From: Rheum nobile | Lineage: Eukaryota > Streptophyta > Magnoliopsida > Caryophyllales > Polygonaceae | Direction: 5' to 3' | DNA length: 64,000 nt | NCBI GenBank assembly: GCA_027886185.1 | Contig: WOAB01000528.1 | Coordinates: 992,001 to 1,056,000, forward strand | In this document: in pieces, positions 10,154-21,500 of the stretch | Position numbering within the stretch: position 1 is the stretch's first letter | How the letters are laid out: each line of letters begins with the position of its first letter | Position numbers and translations under genes: made by a program | Notes under the pieces: model-generated | Databases searched by the model: none | Told to the model about the DNA's origin: nothing | The model's input: the letters and a program-made list of their open reading frames with translations, nothing else

Positions 10154-12474
10154 TGTAACGCCCCCAAATTTAAACCCTTTTGAAAGCATTACCGCCGATG
10201 ACCCCGGACGAAAACCCCGAACTCACCCCAGGCTTTTCCAAACGATATAACAATCATCAAACCACAGTTATAATACCAAATATCATAACTTTTATTAAAC
10301 CAAAGTCTCGGAATTACACATGATTCCAGACAAAACGAAATACATCATCAGAATTTAACACAGCGGAAGACTTATAACAAAATCACCTTTTTAACACAGC
10401 GGAAGACTTTTAAACAAGGCGACAAAATAACTTGTCAAAACACCGTTCATTTTCATAGTCGTTCTAGCCTTCATGGATCCTACAACCTATCTGATGTGTC
10501 GAAACGGACGGACGACACCAACCATGACGATGCAGATAACAAATACAATTAGTTAGTCTAAATGAATAGACTAGCAAGGGCACAAAGCAGAAGGTTCGAA
10601 GTAGTCGTATTAGCTTGGACTCATCGCTTCTCGAATAATAACCGATGACGATAGTCAACCATCATACTCCTACTGGAATAAACAAGAGGTATGCACAAGA
10701 GAAGATTCTGGAGACCGAGTCTCACAGCAATCAATCCCAAAAGAAGACTCCAAATGAAATGAGCCTTATAGGAAACATGACAAATGTTGGGAAACTTAAT
10801 TTATAATATACACACAATCACAGAATCACAATTTCGTATTCGAGCGACTAAAAGTTAAGACGAGTTTTCCTAGATGCACTAGCGCCTAGCTGCACTACTC
10901 GCCCAAGGTATATTAATTGTGTGCGACAACGGCACTTATCTCATTTAATTCCAAAACAATCATCACGTTATAAGCTTTTAAATCTCCCCACAAGAGATAT
11001 CAGATCTCCTCACAAGAGATATCATATCTCCTCACAAGAGATATCGGATCTCCTCACAAGAGATACCAGAGGGAATAAATCCCAAAAGATTTGGCACTAG
11101 CTAAGTGCACCACCCTGAGTAAGGGCATTGTCATGACCTTAGAGAGTACTGGGGAAAAATCCACCAAGTACAAGTTATAAAGAAACATCTAAACCCCCAC
11201 AAGGTACATAGCGTTCCTACGAATACTCGTGCTAACTAAACAGTTCAACACCGTCTTATATCACATCAAAACAAAGCAATCAAGGCCAACATCAAAAACA
11301 TATATCTATACTAGCGTTGTTCTAACAGAATACAACCTAGTATAATATCATGTTTTATTCACATATATAATAGCGTTGTTCTAACAGATATACAACCTAT
11401 TATAATATCATCTTTTAATCATTTTATCCTTTTAACAAAACTGTTCCCAACATAAACAAGAATCATCCCAAATTAATTAACAACTAAAAAATTGATAATT
11501 AATGGAAGTATGGAATGATGAGCAAGAGCGAACCGCCACTTGCCTGAATCCGCAGAAGCTTAAGCAAAGCTTAGAGACAACGGCTCCTGGTTCCGAAACT
11601 GGAACAGATCTGGAATAATAAACCCCAAAGAAACGCCCCATAACGAGACCCTAATCTTAGATTCAATACACTCATAATTGAATCTAAAAGAAAACGAAAA
11701 GAATCAAAGGAAACGAGCCTCGCCCAAGGCCAAACACCCAAGAACACACACTCGAACAAGGCTCGCCGCGGGTGCGGTGAAGCGCTTGCCGCGGGTGCAG
11801 TGGATGCACAGAGGCGAGAACTTGACAGCAGCCATGGAGAAAACTTACCAAAATCGATTCGTTCGACTTCGATTTGTTCTTGGTTTGATCTCCAACCTTC
11901 TTATACTTCTAAACAACACTCAAGAGCACCTTCTCAACTTAAGAAACACTCGATCTCTCTCACACACGAAGCTCAAAAGCTCGGTTTTAATGGATAAAAA
12001 CAGAGGAGGAAGAAGATGATCGAGCTTGGCTTCTGATTCGACTCCTTTTATAGCTCAACTCGAGCTTCCTCAAAGGGAACAAGCAAGGGGACAAGGCAAA
12101 AAGCCACTTGGACGTCCACTTGACTGCTCAAACGGCCGTGTCAGACTGGCCTTATCGTGAAGACGACGACCCCTGTTTTTTGGCCCTTGCCGCGGGTGCG
12201 GTGGCGTCCTGCCGCCGGGTGCGGTGAAGGCTAAAATGCTTCGTCTTATCCGAATCACCTTGGGTTAAATTTCTTTAACCCCGGGTTAAATATATCCGTA
12301 CACTAATGACAAATTAACCCCGAAAACACTTCAACTGTATTTTATATTACTCAGAAAAAATATACAGATCTCAAACATATTACAGAATGTCCGATCTTCT
12401 CTGAATTTAATCCGTCTAGTAATACGGGCATAAGAAAACTTTCAAAATACCCTTATAAAATGCGGGATATTACA
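10154..12474 (-). repeat. LARD 5' LTR
   Basis: This 2,321-bp LTR lies next to the primer-binding site and is therefore the 5' LTR of a minus-strand element. CG-rich arrays lie at about 11764-11802 and 12188-12232. Confidence 0.92.
12044..12053 (-). promoter_or_regulatory. LARD 5' LTR TATA box
   Basis: CTATAAAAGG on the minus strand, repeated at the same place in the other LTR (8847-8856). The CG-rich arrays sit about 140-190 bp upstream and 240-290 bp downstream of it. Confidence 0.65.
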
Positions 12475-12575
12475 GGTTGCGTATTATTATCTATTTAGGC
12501 CCTTGGCAGGATAGTTACTAGAAATGAGTATTTAATCTTAATTCCTTTCATGTTATTTTGCATTTATTACTAGAA

Positions 12576-14318
12576 ATGAGTCGTTCTTGGATGTACTATG
12601 ACCATACTACGACACAATACTTGAGTGGGGTTGAGGAGTTCATTAGATATGCTTTAGCACACCAACGGAGTACGAAGGCCGAAAAAATCTATTGTCCATG
12701 CCGTGATTGTAAGAATATAAGGCGGTTTGCTGATATTGATGAGATTGAGGATCATTTATTTCATCGTGGTTTCAAAGAAGATTACCATGTTTGGTTTTGG
12801 CATGGTGAGAAAATACCTGATCGTCCAAGTTCTAGTGTCAATGAGTTTGATGTTCGGGTAGACACTGATGATAGTGATGATGATATTGCTGAGAATAATG
12901 AGATGGATGATGATGATGACCAAGAAGATGATGAAATGAATGGGATGATGGATGGGGTGAAAGATCACTTGAACGAACGACCTCAGATGTTCGAACAGGT
13001 ATCAAAGGCTGCAGAGACTCCCTTGTATCCCGGGTGTACAAAATTTAGCAAGTTAGAGGGTGTGTCAATACTTTACAACTTGAAATGTGCTTCTGGTTGG
13101 ACTGATGGAAGTTTCAACACCTTATTGGAATGGTTAGGTGATTTTTTACCAGAAGGCAATGAGATGCCTATCTCTACTTATTATGCCAGGAAATTGATGT
13201 GTCCCTTAGGCTTAGAGGCTGTCAAGATAGATGTTTGCCCAAATGATTGTATGCTTTACAGAAACGAACATGAAAATTTGGATGAGTGTCCAAAGTGCGG
13301 TGCATCTCGTTACAAGCGTAAAGGGGTAAATTCGGCTAAGAGGGGCCCATCAGCTAAGGTTATGTGGTATCTTCCGATAATACCTAGGTTTCAGCGTTTG
13401 TTTTCGATAAAGAAGAAAGCACAAAGTCTGAGGTGGCATGCGGAAGGGAGGAAGAAAGATGGACTCCTTAGACATCCTGCTGATTCTCCTCAATGGAGAA
13501 ATATTGATAAGAAATATTCTGAATTTGGTGAGGAGGTTAGGAATCTGAGACTTGCTTTATGTACAGATGGTGTGAATCTGTATGGCACTCTAAGCAGTCA
13601 ACATAGCACATGGCCGGTTCTTCTAGCGATTTATAATCTTCATCCATGGTTGTGTATGAAGCGCAAGTATATCATGTTATCACTCCTCATCTCCGGGCCT
13701 AAGCAACCTGGGAATGACATAGATATGTATTTGTCTCCACTTGTTGATGATTTGAAATTACTGTGGAATGAAGGTGTTCCAATGTTCGATGCATACACCA
13801 ACTCAGACTTTACCTTGCGAGCTATGGTTTTTTGTACCATAAATGATTTCCCGGCATATGGAAACTTGTCTGGGTACAAAACCAAGGGAGAACAAGCATG
13901 CCATATATGTGAAGAAGACATGAAACCTGCCTACTTGAAAAATTACAGGAAAAATGTGTATCTAGGGTACCGGAAGTTCCTTAGTCGATATCACCCTTAC
14001 CGTAAAAAGAAGAAGGAGTTCAATGGGTACACCGAGGAAAGAGTAGCTCGTACACCTTTGACAGGATCACAGGTTTATGAACGGATTAAAAATGTTGACA
14101 CCAAATACGGCAAGGGCTTCAAGTCCGTCTCTAAAAAGGGTGTTTTATGGAAGAAAGTGTCTATACTATGGGATCTTCCTTATTGGAAAGATTTGTCGGT
14201 TAGGCATTGTCTCGATATGTCGGTTAGGCATGGTCTTACGAAGGGTATGATATCAATGGGTTCACATTCTACACTAGAAGACAAGATGAAAAGAGTGTGG
14301 TGCAGAATAGTGGAGTGA
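12576..14318 (+). pseudogene. CACTA transposase (TNP2/En-Spm type), N-terminal and catalytic part
   Basis: I chose the start MSRSWMY because it is the usual N-terminus of this family; an in-frame ATG 18 bp upstream is less likely. Residues 1-75 form the transposase-associated zinc-binding domain (YCPCRDCKN, then HLFHRGF). An acidic spacer follows (about residues 90-130, many Asp/Glu). Transposase_21 spans about residues 140-540, with CPNDCMLYR, CPKCG, LCTDGVNLYG, HPWLCMKRKYIMLSLLISGP, FPAYGNLSGY, ACHICEED and PYRKKKKEFNG. The frame then leaves the family: after PYWKDLSVRHCLDMSVRHGL the DUF4218 region is missing, and the joined sequence continues in the wrong frame to a stop at 14318. The protein would cut and paste CACTA ends in the nucleus, but it is very likely inactive. 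Confidence 0.9.
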
Positions 14319-14809
14319 AGGTAGTTGCATCATCTAGGGTCTATGCGAGCGCTAAGGACAAAAGACCGGTTGATGTGACACAATCGTATTACGGTGTTAT
14401 CGAAAAAATATGGGAGCTTAATTATAACAATTTTACAATCCCTGTTTTCCGGTGCAAGTGGGTCAACAACCCTAACGGGGTGAAGCAAGATGAAATTTAT
14501 TCGGGTTTGACATTGGTAAACTTTGACCGATTAAGTGATAGTGACGAGCCATTCATCCTAGCATCACAAGCTAAGCAGATTTTTTATGTGGTAGACAATG
14601 TTGATCCTAGATGGCGTGCAATTGCCCAAGGCAAAAGACATATTCTGGGTATTGATGATGTTGTGGATGAAGATGAGTATGACGAGTATGATGACACACC
14701 CTTGTTATCAACTGTTGTTCAACCATTACCGGAGGAGGAAGATACAAATAATATTAATCATATCCGTACAGATCATAGGGAAGGAATATGGGTTACAAAT
14801 CATAAATGA
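14243..14809 (+). pseudogene. CACTA transposase C-terminal domain (DUF4216), out of frame with the N-terminal part
   Basis: This begins in a frame different from the upstream part. It reads GYDINGFTFYTRRQDEK, YYGVIEKIWEL, VFRCKWVNNP and EPFILASQAKQIFYV, which are the conserved blocks of the DUF4216 domain that ends TNP2-type transposases. The C-terminus is acidic (DEDEYDEYDD) and stops at 14809. The internal deletion that removed DUF4218 also put this part out of frame with 12576-14240. It could be expressed only through an unseen splice. Confidence 0.85.
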
Positions 14810-14903
14810 ATAAGATGAGGTAAGTTATTTTGCTTATGAATTAGTTTTTTTTTTGGAATATTAACAATATCAGTTTCATGAGTGTATTATGTTGATTTTC
14901 TAG

Positions 14904-16714
14904 GGCATTTCAAGTGTACAAGTATCAAGATGGGAAGTATTTGTGTTTCATGACCGACTAGATATCAGTTTCATGACCGACTAGATAAGGTATGTAACTT
15001 AACTAACTATATATTGATAGTATTTGTGGTTTTTGTCAATAATTTCTGTGTTTTTTATGCAGCTATATCTGATAAGGCGTTGTCGTGACACCTAATCAAA
15101 ATAATCCTAACAAACCTAAACAAGTAGTAGAGGCAAGCAAGGGTCGATCCCACAGGGAGAAAGTAATCAATCTATGTGTTTATAAGCATGCAAGGTAACA
15201 AGGGGGTTTTGATTGTCAAGCAAAGTAACAAGGATGCAAGCTTTAGAAAAAGAATACGTATGATGAGGAAAGTAGTTCCACTAGAACGAGATCCACAATA
15301 CAGAGATAAAAGTTTATCACTGAAATCTATTCAATCCAAGTTCTTTTACTATTCTTATGGTTGTTCCCACCCTGATCTTAAGTACTACCGATTCTCACAA
15401 TTGTCGATAGACTTATTACTATGCCAATGATAAAATACCACCAGTCACGCCTGTCACGCGTTACCAGACCGGGGTACTTTACCACCAACAAAGCAATAGC
15501 AATGCACACAAGGATATAAGATACATGTAAGTAGAAAGACGTACAAGTACTCACTCCCCTACTTAACATGCATAAGATTCTCACTCACAATTGTACGCTC
15601 GGAACCCCTATACGCACAATCGTGTTTGCCACTAGATAAGCACTCGGAATCCCTATATGCAAATCCTAGCAATTGATAAATAGTATTCAACCTAGCTGGT
15701 CAGACTATGAAGAACAATGATAAATCAATAATCAATATAACCAAGAGAATCAAACCAACACACATAAGAATAAGAACAAGGAATAGAAATCTCACAACCG
15801 AATCAACCGTATTGCTTCAAACGTCTAGAGCTCTCCATGGGTTGAAAACCCTAGAGGCAGAAAAGAACTACGAACTCTAAAACTGAAATCTGAATTTGAC
15901 ATCTAGGTTAACAAAGAGTATTTAACCTAATTCTAAAAAGAGATAAAAGAAAATAATAATAAAGATAATAACCAAATATAAGAAATCAGATCCCGGGAAA
16001 TAATTCCCGTCCTCGCTCGGCAGCTCATCCTCGCGTTCAGCTTCTCAGCAGCCCGCGTCCAACAAATCTCGCAAGCCATCTTCGTTCATCTTATCTCGGC
16101 CCAACAACAGCTCTCTCGGCCCATCTTCTAGCAACGCTTCAGCGGCCTATGTCAGCGTGACATCACGCCCAATTCTTTCCAGCTTCACTTCAATTCACGC
16201 GCCCGAACTCCCGCTTCTTCCTTCGTGGGCCGCTCTTCTCATTTGGGCCTAATTTCTTCAACTTGTGGCCCACCATCTCCTTAATTCCAGCAATCACCAC
16301 GCGGCACTATTAATTGCTTCGCCTTACGTATTGGCCGCGGGGCGTGATTTCCACCCCGAGGCGGTGCTTCTTTTGGCGCGGGGCGTCAATACTCGCCCGC
16401 CTTCTCTCTTCAGCTCTTCATTACTACCAAGTGTTAGTAGTCTTCTCCAATAAACTCCAGCAGATGCATCATCTCCATCTAATCTGTAAATCCCTGGATA
16501 TCTTCACTTTTCTCCACAACTTCTGGATTACAGACTTAGCCTCAAAACTAATCATAAACTCCTCCAAATAATGCTAATAATTGCTAGTAAAGGTGCATGA
16601 AATGACACCTATCAATATCCTAAGAGGAAGACACCGTATACTTATGAAGAAATGGATGTTGTTCGTGAGCAATGGGCACATTATTTTACATCGAAGTATT
16701 TATTATCGGATTGA
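14904..16714 (+). pseudogene. Putative last exons of the CACTA gene, the final one split by solo LTR C
   Basis: Downstream of DUF4216 there is a GTAAGT donor at about 14820. A candidate small exon (14904-14989) is bounded by TCTAG and a GTATGT donor and contains a 24-bp tandem repeat. A final exon begins after ATGCAG at 15063. That exon is cut after 7 bp by solo LTR C and resumes at 16621. Together it reads LYPKRKTPYTYEEMDVVREQ and then WAHYFTSKYLLSD, stop 16714. This resembles the short C-terminal exon of CACTA second products, but the assignment is inference. The clean frame across the insertion supports a real exon. Confidence 0.5.
15070..16615 (+). mobile_element. Solo LTR C (TGAT...ATCA family)
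   Basis: This 1,546-bp block starts TGATAAGGCGTTGTCGTGACA and ends GACACCTATCA. It is flanked by a perfect 5-bp duplication ATATC (15065-15069 and 16616-16620). The start matches the reversed end of solo LTR A and the start of B, including the GGGTCGATCC motif at 15141-15150. It has no internal coding region and no second LTR. The interior holds GC-rich runs (about 16010-16400) of a different type from the near-palindromes in A and B. It inserted into the last exon of the CACTA gene. Confidence 0.75.
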
Positions 16715-16892
16715 ACTTGTTTTTACTTGTCATATAAACTGTTGTTGAGAACCTGACTGTACTCTGATGAAATCTGTTGTTTTTTTTTGTCAAATGAAAT
16801 CTGTTGTTTGTTGTATATTATTCTGTGAATAAAATCAGGAACCTGACTGACTCGGCCGAGAACTCGGGCGAGTTCTGGGCCGAGTCAGCGTC
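16715..16892. other. CACTA 3' untranslated region
   Basis: Trailer between the last exon and the subterminal array. It includes a cluster of overlapping palindromes around ACTCGGCCGAG and CTCGGGCGAG (16851-16893). No gene is seen. Confidence 0.5.
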
Positions 16893-17224
16893 TACTTGTT
16901 GAGGCGGGCTTGTATACGCCCGCCTCTATAAGTATATACGCGCGACTTGTTGAGGCGGGCCTATAGAGGCCCGCCTCAACAAGTGTTTACTTATTGAGGC
17001 GGGCCTCCTAAGCCCGCCTCAACAAGTCCCTCATTTTGGCGCCAAAGTGAGGGACTTGTTGAGGCGGGCTTATGAGGCCCGCCTCAATAATGTCCTTTTA
17101 GAGGCGTAAAATGTCCGCCTCAAAAAGTGTCCCTACTTGTTGTAGCCCCCTTAGTTGAAGCGAACGGTGTTCGCCTCAATAAGTGTCCAAAGGCCCGCCT
17201 CTATAAGGATTTTTTCCACTAGTG
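16893..17224. repeat. CACTA 3' subterminal repeat array and terminal inverted repeat
   Basis: At least eight GAGGCGGGC or GCCCGCCTC units lie in about 320 bp, many arranged as inverted pairs around ACTTGTTGAGGCGGGC. The end reads TTTTTTCCACTAGTG, the inverse of the 5' end. Confidence 0.9.
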
Positions 17225-17227
17225 CTG

Positions 17228-17890
17228 GAAGGTTAGCAAAACTCATCATTGATCGAACCATGTCTAACAGGGTCATGTTTCTCCTCTCAGATACACCATT
17301 CAGTTGTGGCGTGCCTGGTGGAGTCAATTGTGTTATTATCCCACAACTTCTCAGATGATGATCGAACTCCTGGCTTAGATATTCACCACCGCGATCGGAT
17401 CGAAGTGCCTTTATCTTCTTGCCAATTTGAGTTTATACTTCATTTTGAAACTCTTTGAACTTTTCAAAGGATTCAGGTATGTGCATCATTAAGTAGATAT
17501 ACCCATATCTACTCATGTCGTCAGTAAATGTGATGAAGTATCGATAGCCTCCTCTAGCTTCTGTGCTCATTGGATCACAGACAAGTATGTATTAGGGCCA
17601 GTAGCTCAGTAGCCCTTTCACTTGTTCTAGTGAAAGATGACCTTGTCATCTTGCCCATTAGGCATGACTCACATGTCTCAAGAGATTCACAATCTATGGA
17701 TTTGAGAATTTCATCTTTATGGAGTTTCTTCATGCGATTCAAGCTAATGTGACCCAAGCGACAGTGCCATAGATAGGCTTCACTCAAATCATTCGACTTT
17801 TGCCTTTTAGTATTAATGTTATATAATTCTGACTTGAGGTCCAACACAAAGAGTCCATTACTCATAGGAGCATTGGCATAGAAAATATCA
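17228..17890 (-). pseudogene. copia-1 GAG-pre-integrase and integrase core
   Basis: The minus strand reads MSNGLFVLDL, LWHCRLGHIS and CESCLMGKMT, the zinc-binding H-x-H...C-x2-C region that precedes integrase. It then enters the catalytic core. At LLALIHT two bases are missing where the first catalytic Asp codon should be (about 17590), and the reading frame shifts. In the new frame FITFTDDMSRYGY, LRSDRGGEY (second Asp) and GVSERRN (Glu) are visible, with one further TAA in between. The fragment is bounded by the CACTA element at 17225 and the MULE target duplication at 17891. It would have inserted the cDNA into the genome. Confidence 0.9.
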
Positions 17891-17899
17891 TTCTTAAAA

Positions 17900-17956
17900 G
17901 AAAAATTGGCAGCAAATATACCACTTTTGTGGCAATAATTGCAAAGTTGTACTTCT
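17900..17956 (+). repeat. MULE left terminal inverted repeat
   Basis: It matches the inverse of 27787-27842 with gaps. The best conserved blocks are TATACCACTTT and TGCAAAGTTGTACTT. Confidence 0.85.
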
Positions 17957-18545
17957 TTTATAGGTTATGACAAGAATACCCACATTTGTACCCAAATAAG
18001 GGCAAATTTGGCAAAACACATAATTTGGTGATAATTTTGAAAAGATAAAATCGGTATTACATTTACCTTTTCTTGTCCAATTATAATGTTTATTATAATA
18101 TATTTCGAAATAGAAGAAAAAAAAGAAAATTTCAATTGATTTGCCATGATGTGACTTACCATTGGAAATGTAAACTTGAAAATTTAAGTAAAATGAGAAC
18201 ATCAGAACAATTATTCTAACAGGTAATTGCCAAATCTGAACCAAATTAATTTGCCTATTTAGTGCTAAGCTAAACGAATTAATTTGCCAATTTAAACCCA
18301 TTTTCAACCCATTAATTTGCCTCATTAATTTGAACCCATTTAACCCATTTTAACATCATAACATCAACCCATTTTCAACCCCCCAAAATTACTCTTCTTC
18401 ACCGGACACCGAAATTGAATTCCGGCGACCTCTGTAACCGCCCTCAACCTCTGCCAACCTTCCTGAACCGTTCCGAACTTATCCTCCTCTGCTTTCGCTG
18501 GAACCATTGAAGCCCAAACAAAGAAAGAAATAGAGAAAACAGAGA
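17957..18545. other. MULE 5' subterminal region / Ulp1 gene promoter
   Basis: AT-rich DNA with several copies of AATTAATTTGCC and AACCCATTTT between about 18235 and 18385. The coding start of the Ulp1 gene follows. No gene is seen in this stretch. Confidence 0.5.
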
Positions 18546-21500
18546 ATGGTTGTTACCAGAGCTTCCAATGATGCGACACCGCAGAAGAAAAGAAAAAGAG
18601 GGGTGGATGAAGAAGAACAAGGTGCTAAGAGGAAGGAAAAATTTGCAGCGAAGAAAACCCCTCCATCTGCAAAACCCAAAGCTACAAAATCTGCTGCGAA
18701 GAAGCCTAAATCAGAGAGCGGTTATTTTATGAAGAAAAACGAAGTTATCGCTCTTCTGAAAAGGTGGAAAAGCATGAAGCCTTTAACTTTCAAGGAAGAT
18801 GTAAGTAAAAAAAAAACTAATGAGGCAAATGTTTTAACTTTTCAATTTGTGCATCTAGGGTTTATTGATATCCCGACACCGTTGTGTATGTAACTTATGA
18901 AAGTTCTGTTATTCAATTGTAGATTAAGTACGCATTCTACAAAGGAGACCCCTTATATGGAAGAATCAATATCAACTGTAGGATTTCATACATGCGTGAT
19001 ATTGAAAACAAATTGACTGGTGCAGATTGGAGAAGGATAATTGCAAGCCCTTTTGGAAATGTAATGAAAATGCTGCGTCAGGTTACATTTTCTTCCCAAA
19101 CTGTACATACTGTTCTTTTTAAGCAACTAAAATCAAAAAAGAAGTGGGAGACCTGGTACGAGATAGGTGGTAAAGTGTTAAGGTTTTCAATGAAGGAGTT
19201 TGCATTGATAACTGGTTTAAATTGTGGCCAAATGCCACCAGAATCAGTTGGGAAGAAGAAAAAGAAAGATGTACAAGTGATGGAGAAGTTCTTTGGTGGT
19301 CCTGCTGGTCCTAAAACCTTAGTGCAAGACTTGTATGAGAGGATCAGGGATTATAGACTGCTAGATAATTACAAGTTGAAGATGGCATTACTTTTGATAG
19401 TTGAAGGTATTTTTCTTGGAGGAGATAAGAAGAGACTAGTTAAAGCTGAACATGTGAAGCTTCTGGATAACATGGACAAGTTTTGGGATTATCCTTGGGG
19501 AAGAGTTGCGTATAAAGAGTTTCACAGGTCTTTGACAAAATCTCTGGCCAGAAGAATGCTTACTGTTGAAAAAGCTTTGCTACTCTCTGAAGATGCAAGG
19601 ATTCCCTATACCATTCAAGGAATGCCAGTTGTATTTCAGGTATATTAAATTAGTAATTGCATTTGCCTATATATCCCTGACAAGTTTGATAGTGTTGGGT
19701 GGTGGGATTTAAGTGTTTAAACTTGAAGTGATACCTATAAAGTAAATATTTGAAGTTTGAGAAACTGTTGGATCACTTTTAAATCAAAGAATTGAATTGT
19801 TATATGGAATTTGTCCTGAAATCATGCAAACATTTGTTTGAATTGTTAAAGTTCATACAAGTTTTAATATGCTTGACTAGTTACCTAGTGAAGGGTGTCT
19901 GGATTTGAAATGTTAAAGTTCATACAAGTTTGAATAATGAAAAAGTTGTGTCTATGTAGGTTTGGATATGGGAATGTGTCCAAAGCTTTGGAGTCCAGTA
20001 TGCTTCTAAGATAAATGAGACAGCTATACCCCGAGGTCTTCGTTGGTACTCAGAGCAATGTCCTGAACATGGACTGCTTCAATTGTGTTTTGCTGATCCA
20101 AAGCTGAAGGTCCTGCCTATTCTCATACCTGATGAATCTGAGAAGAGTTTGTTAAGTGCCTGCAGATTCCATGATGAAGTCAAGGACCCTTTCTTTGACA
20201 AAATAGTATCTGAGGCTATGGCTATGGGAAAGGCAAATGCCAAACTGAAAGAGCATAACAAGGGGAAAGAGGCTTTCAAAGGAGAAGTTAGTGGTGATGC
20301 AAATGCAAGGCAGATGATGGATATCATTAATCAGTTGTGTAACAAGATTGCTAAGATGGAACACGATCTATGTGAGAGGATTGACAGGTTGGAGAGGAAC
20401 AATGTCCAAGTTTTTGAAAAGGTTCCTAAGAGGAAGAAAAGAATGGTTAAGAAGTCTGAGGCTCAAGCAAGTGATAGTGATAGTGAAGAGTTTGATGGAG
20501 TTGATGATTATATAGATGATTCAGAAGATTCTGAGACTGAAGCAAGTGATAGTGAATGTAGTGACAATGAAAAAAGTGAGGATGATGAAAAGGCTGTTAG
20601 TGAGGATGAAAAGGCTGGTAGTGAAAAGGTTGTTAGTGAGGATGAGAATGATGAAAAGGCTGTTAGTGAGGATGAAAAGGCTGGTAGTGACAAGGCTGTT
20701 AGTGTGGATGAGGATGATGAAAAGGCTGGTAGTGACAAGGCTGTTAGTGGAGATCATAATTTGATGGATGTTGATACTAAGGTATGACATTCCAATTATT
20801 TTAAGATTTCTATTTTCATAGATATTTTAAACAAGTATGGCAGGATATGGAGTTGAAGAAACTTAAATTACATAGATAACACTAAAAAATATCTATCATT
20901 GCAGGGAAATGAAACAGAAGAAGGAAGCAGTGAGCCCATTATTGAGAATAATCAAGAATTTATTAGTGAGGCATTTGAACAAAATTCAAAGGATAATGAT
21001 GTGAACCTAGATGACAACCCTAGATACAGTGATGAAAATGTGGCCATACAAGACAATTCTGGTTTGGCCATACAAGTATATGAGGAAGTTTTTTGGAGGA
21101 AATGATGATCGTGGAGATGATGGAGGTGAAAAAAATCATAATTTGATGGATGTTGATACTAAGGTATGACATTCCAATTATTTTAAGATTTCTACTTTTA
21201 TAGATATTTTAAAGAAGTGTGGCAGGATATGGAGTTGAAGAAACTTAAATTAGATAGATAACACTAAAAATTCTCTATCATTGCAGGGAAATGAAACAGA
21301 AGGAGGAAACAGTGAGCCCATTATTGAGAATAATCAAGAATTTGTTAGTGAGGCATTTGAAAAAAATTCAAAGGATAATGATGTGAACCTAGATGACAAC
21401 CCTAGAGACAGTGATGAAAATGTGGCCATACAAGACAATTCTGGTTTGGCCATACAAGTATATAAGGTATGCCATAAGTACATGTCGAGTGTATTAATGA

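Larger units (their letters stand above)
6947..12474 (-). mobile_element. Non-autonomous LTR retrotransposon without coding region (LARD-like), related to Ty3/gypsy chromoviruses
   Basis: It is flanked by a perfect 5-bp duplication GGTTG (6942-6946 and 12475-12479). Its LTRs of 2,339 and 2,321 bp begin TGTAACGCCCCC and end GATATTACA. The internal part is only 868 bp and encodes nothing. It keeps a polypurine tract next to the left LTR and a Met-tRNA primer site next to the right LTR, so its orientation is minus. The leader at about 9815-10150 resembles the leader of the gypsy element at 48505-48640 (both have a GACTATGAACGGT word, AATTCAGAGCC and a run before the primer site). This suggests descent from a relative of that element by loss of gag and pol. 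It lies upstream of the CACTA transposase start. Confidence 0.9.
5637..17224 (+). mobile_element. CACTA (En/Spm) DNA transposon, 11.6 kb, hosting two nested insertions
   Basis: The termini are inverted copies beginning CACTAGTGGAAAAAA. The flanking 3 bp are ATG (5634-5636) and CTG (17225-17227), a one-mismatch 3-bp duplication. Removing the element plus one copy restores the integrase frame L-P-x-S-F-W-G-Y-A, which supports these exact ends. Many subterminal copies of a GAGGCGGGC unit lie just inside both ends, as is typical for CACTA elements. The interior encodes a TNP2/En-Spm-type transposase (12576-14809). Nested inside are a coding-free LTR element (6947-12474) and solo LTR C (15070-16615). 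The original element was about 4.5 kb. The transposase has an internal deletion, so movement would need outside help. Confidence 0.93.

Noticed and set aside
12756..13041. His/Ile-rich minus-strand frames opposite the CACTA transposase
   Set aside because: They are the antisense of the acidic Asp/Glu spacer of the transposase.
20508..20790. Ser/Ala/Phe- and Leu/Thr-rich minus-strand frames opposite the Ulp1 gene repeats
   Set aside because: They are the antisense of a low-complexity coding repeat; the plus-strand exon fits splice sites and domain context.
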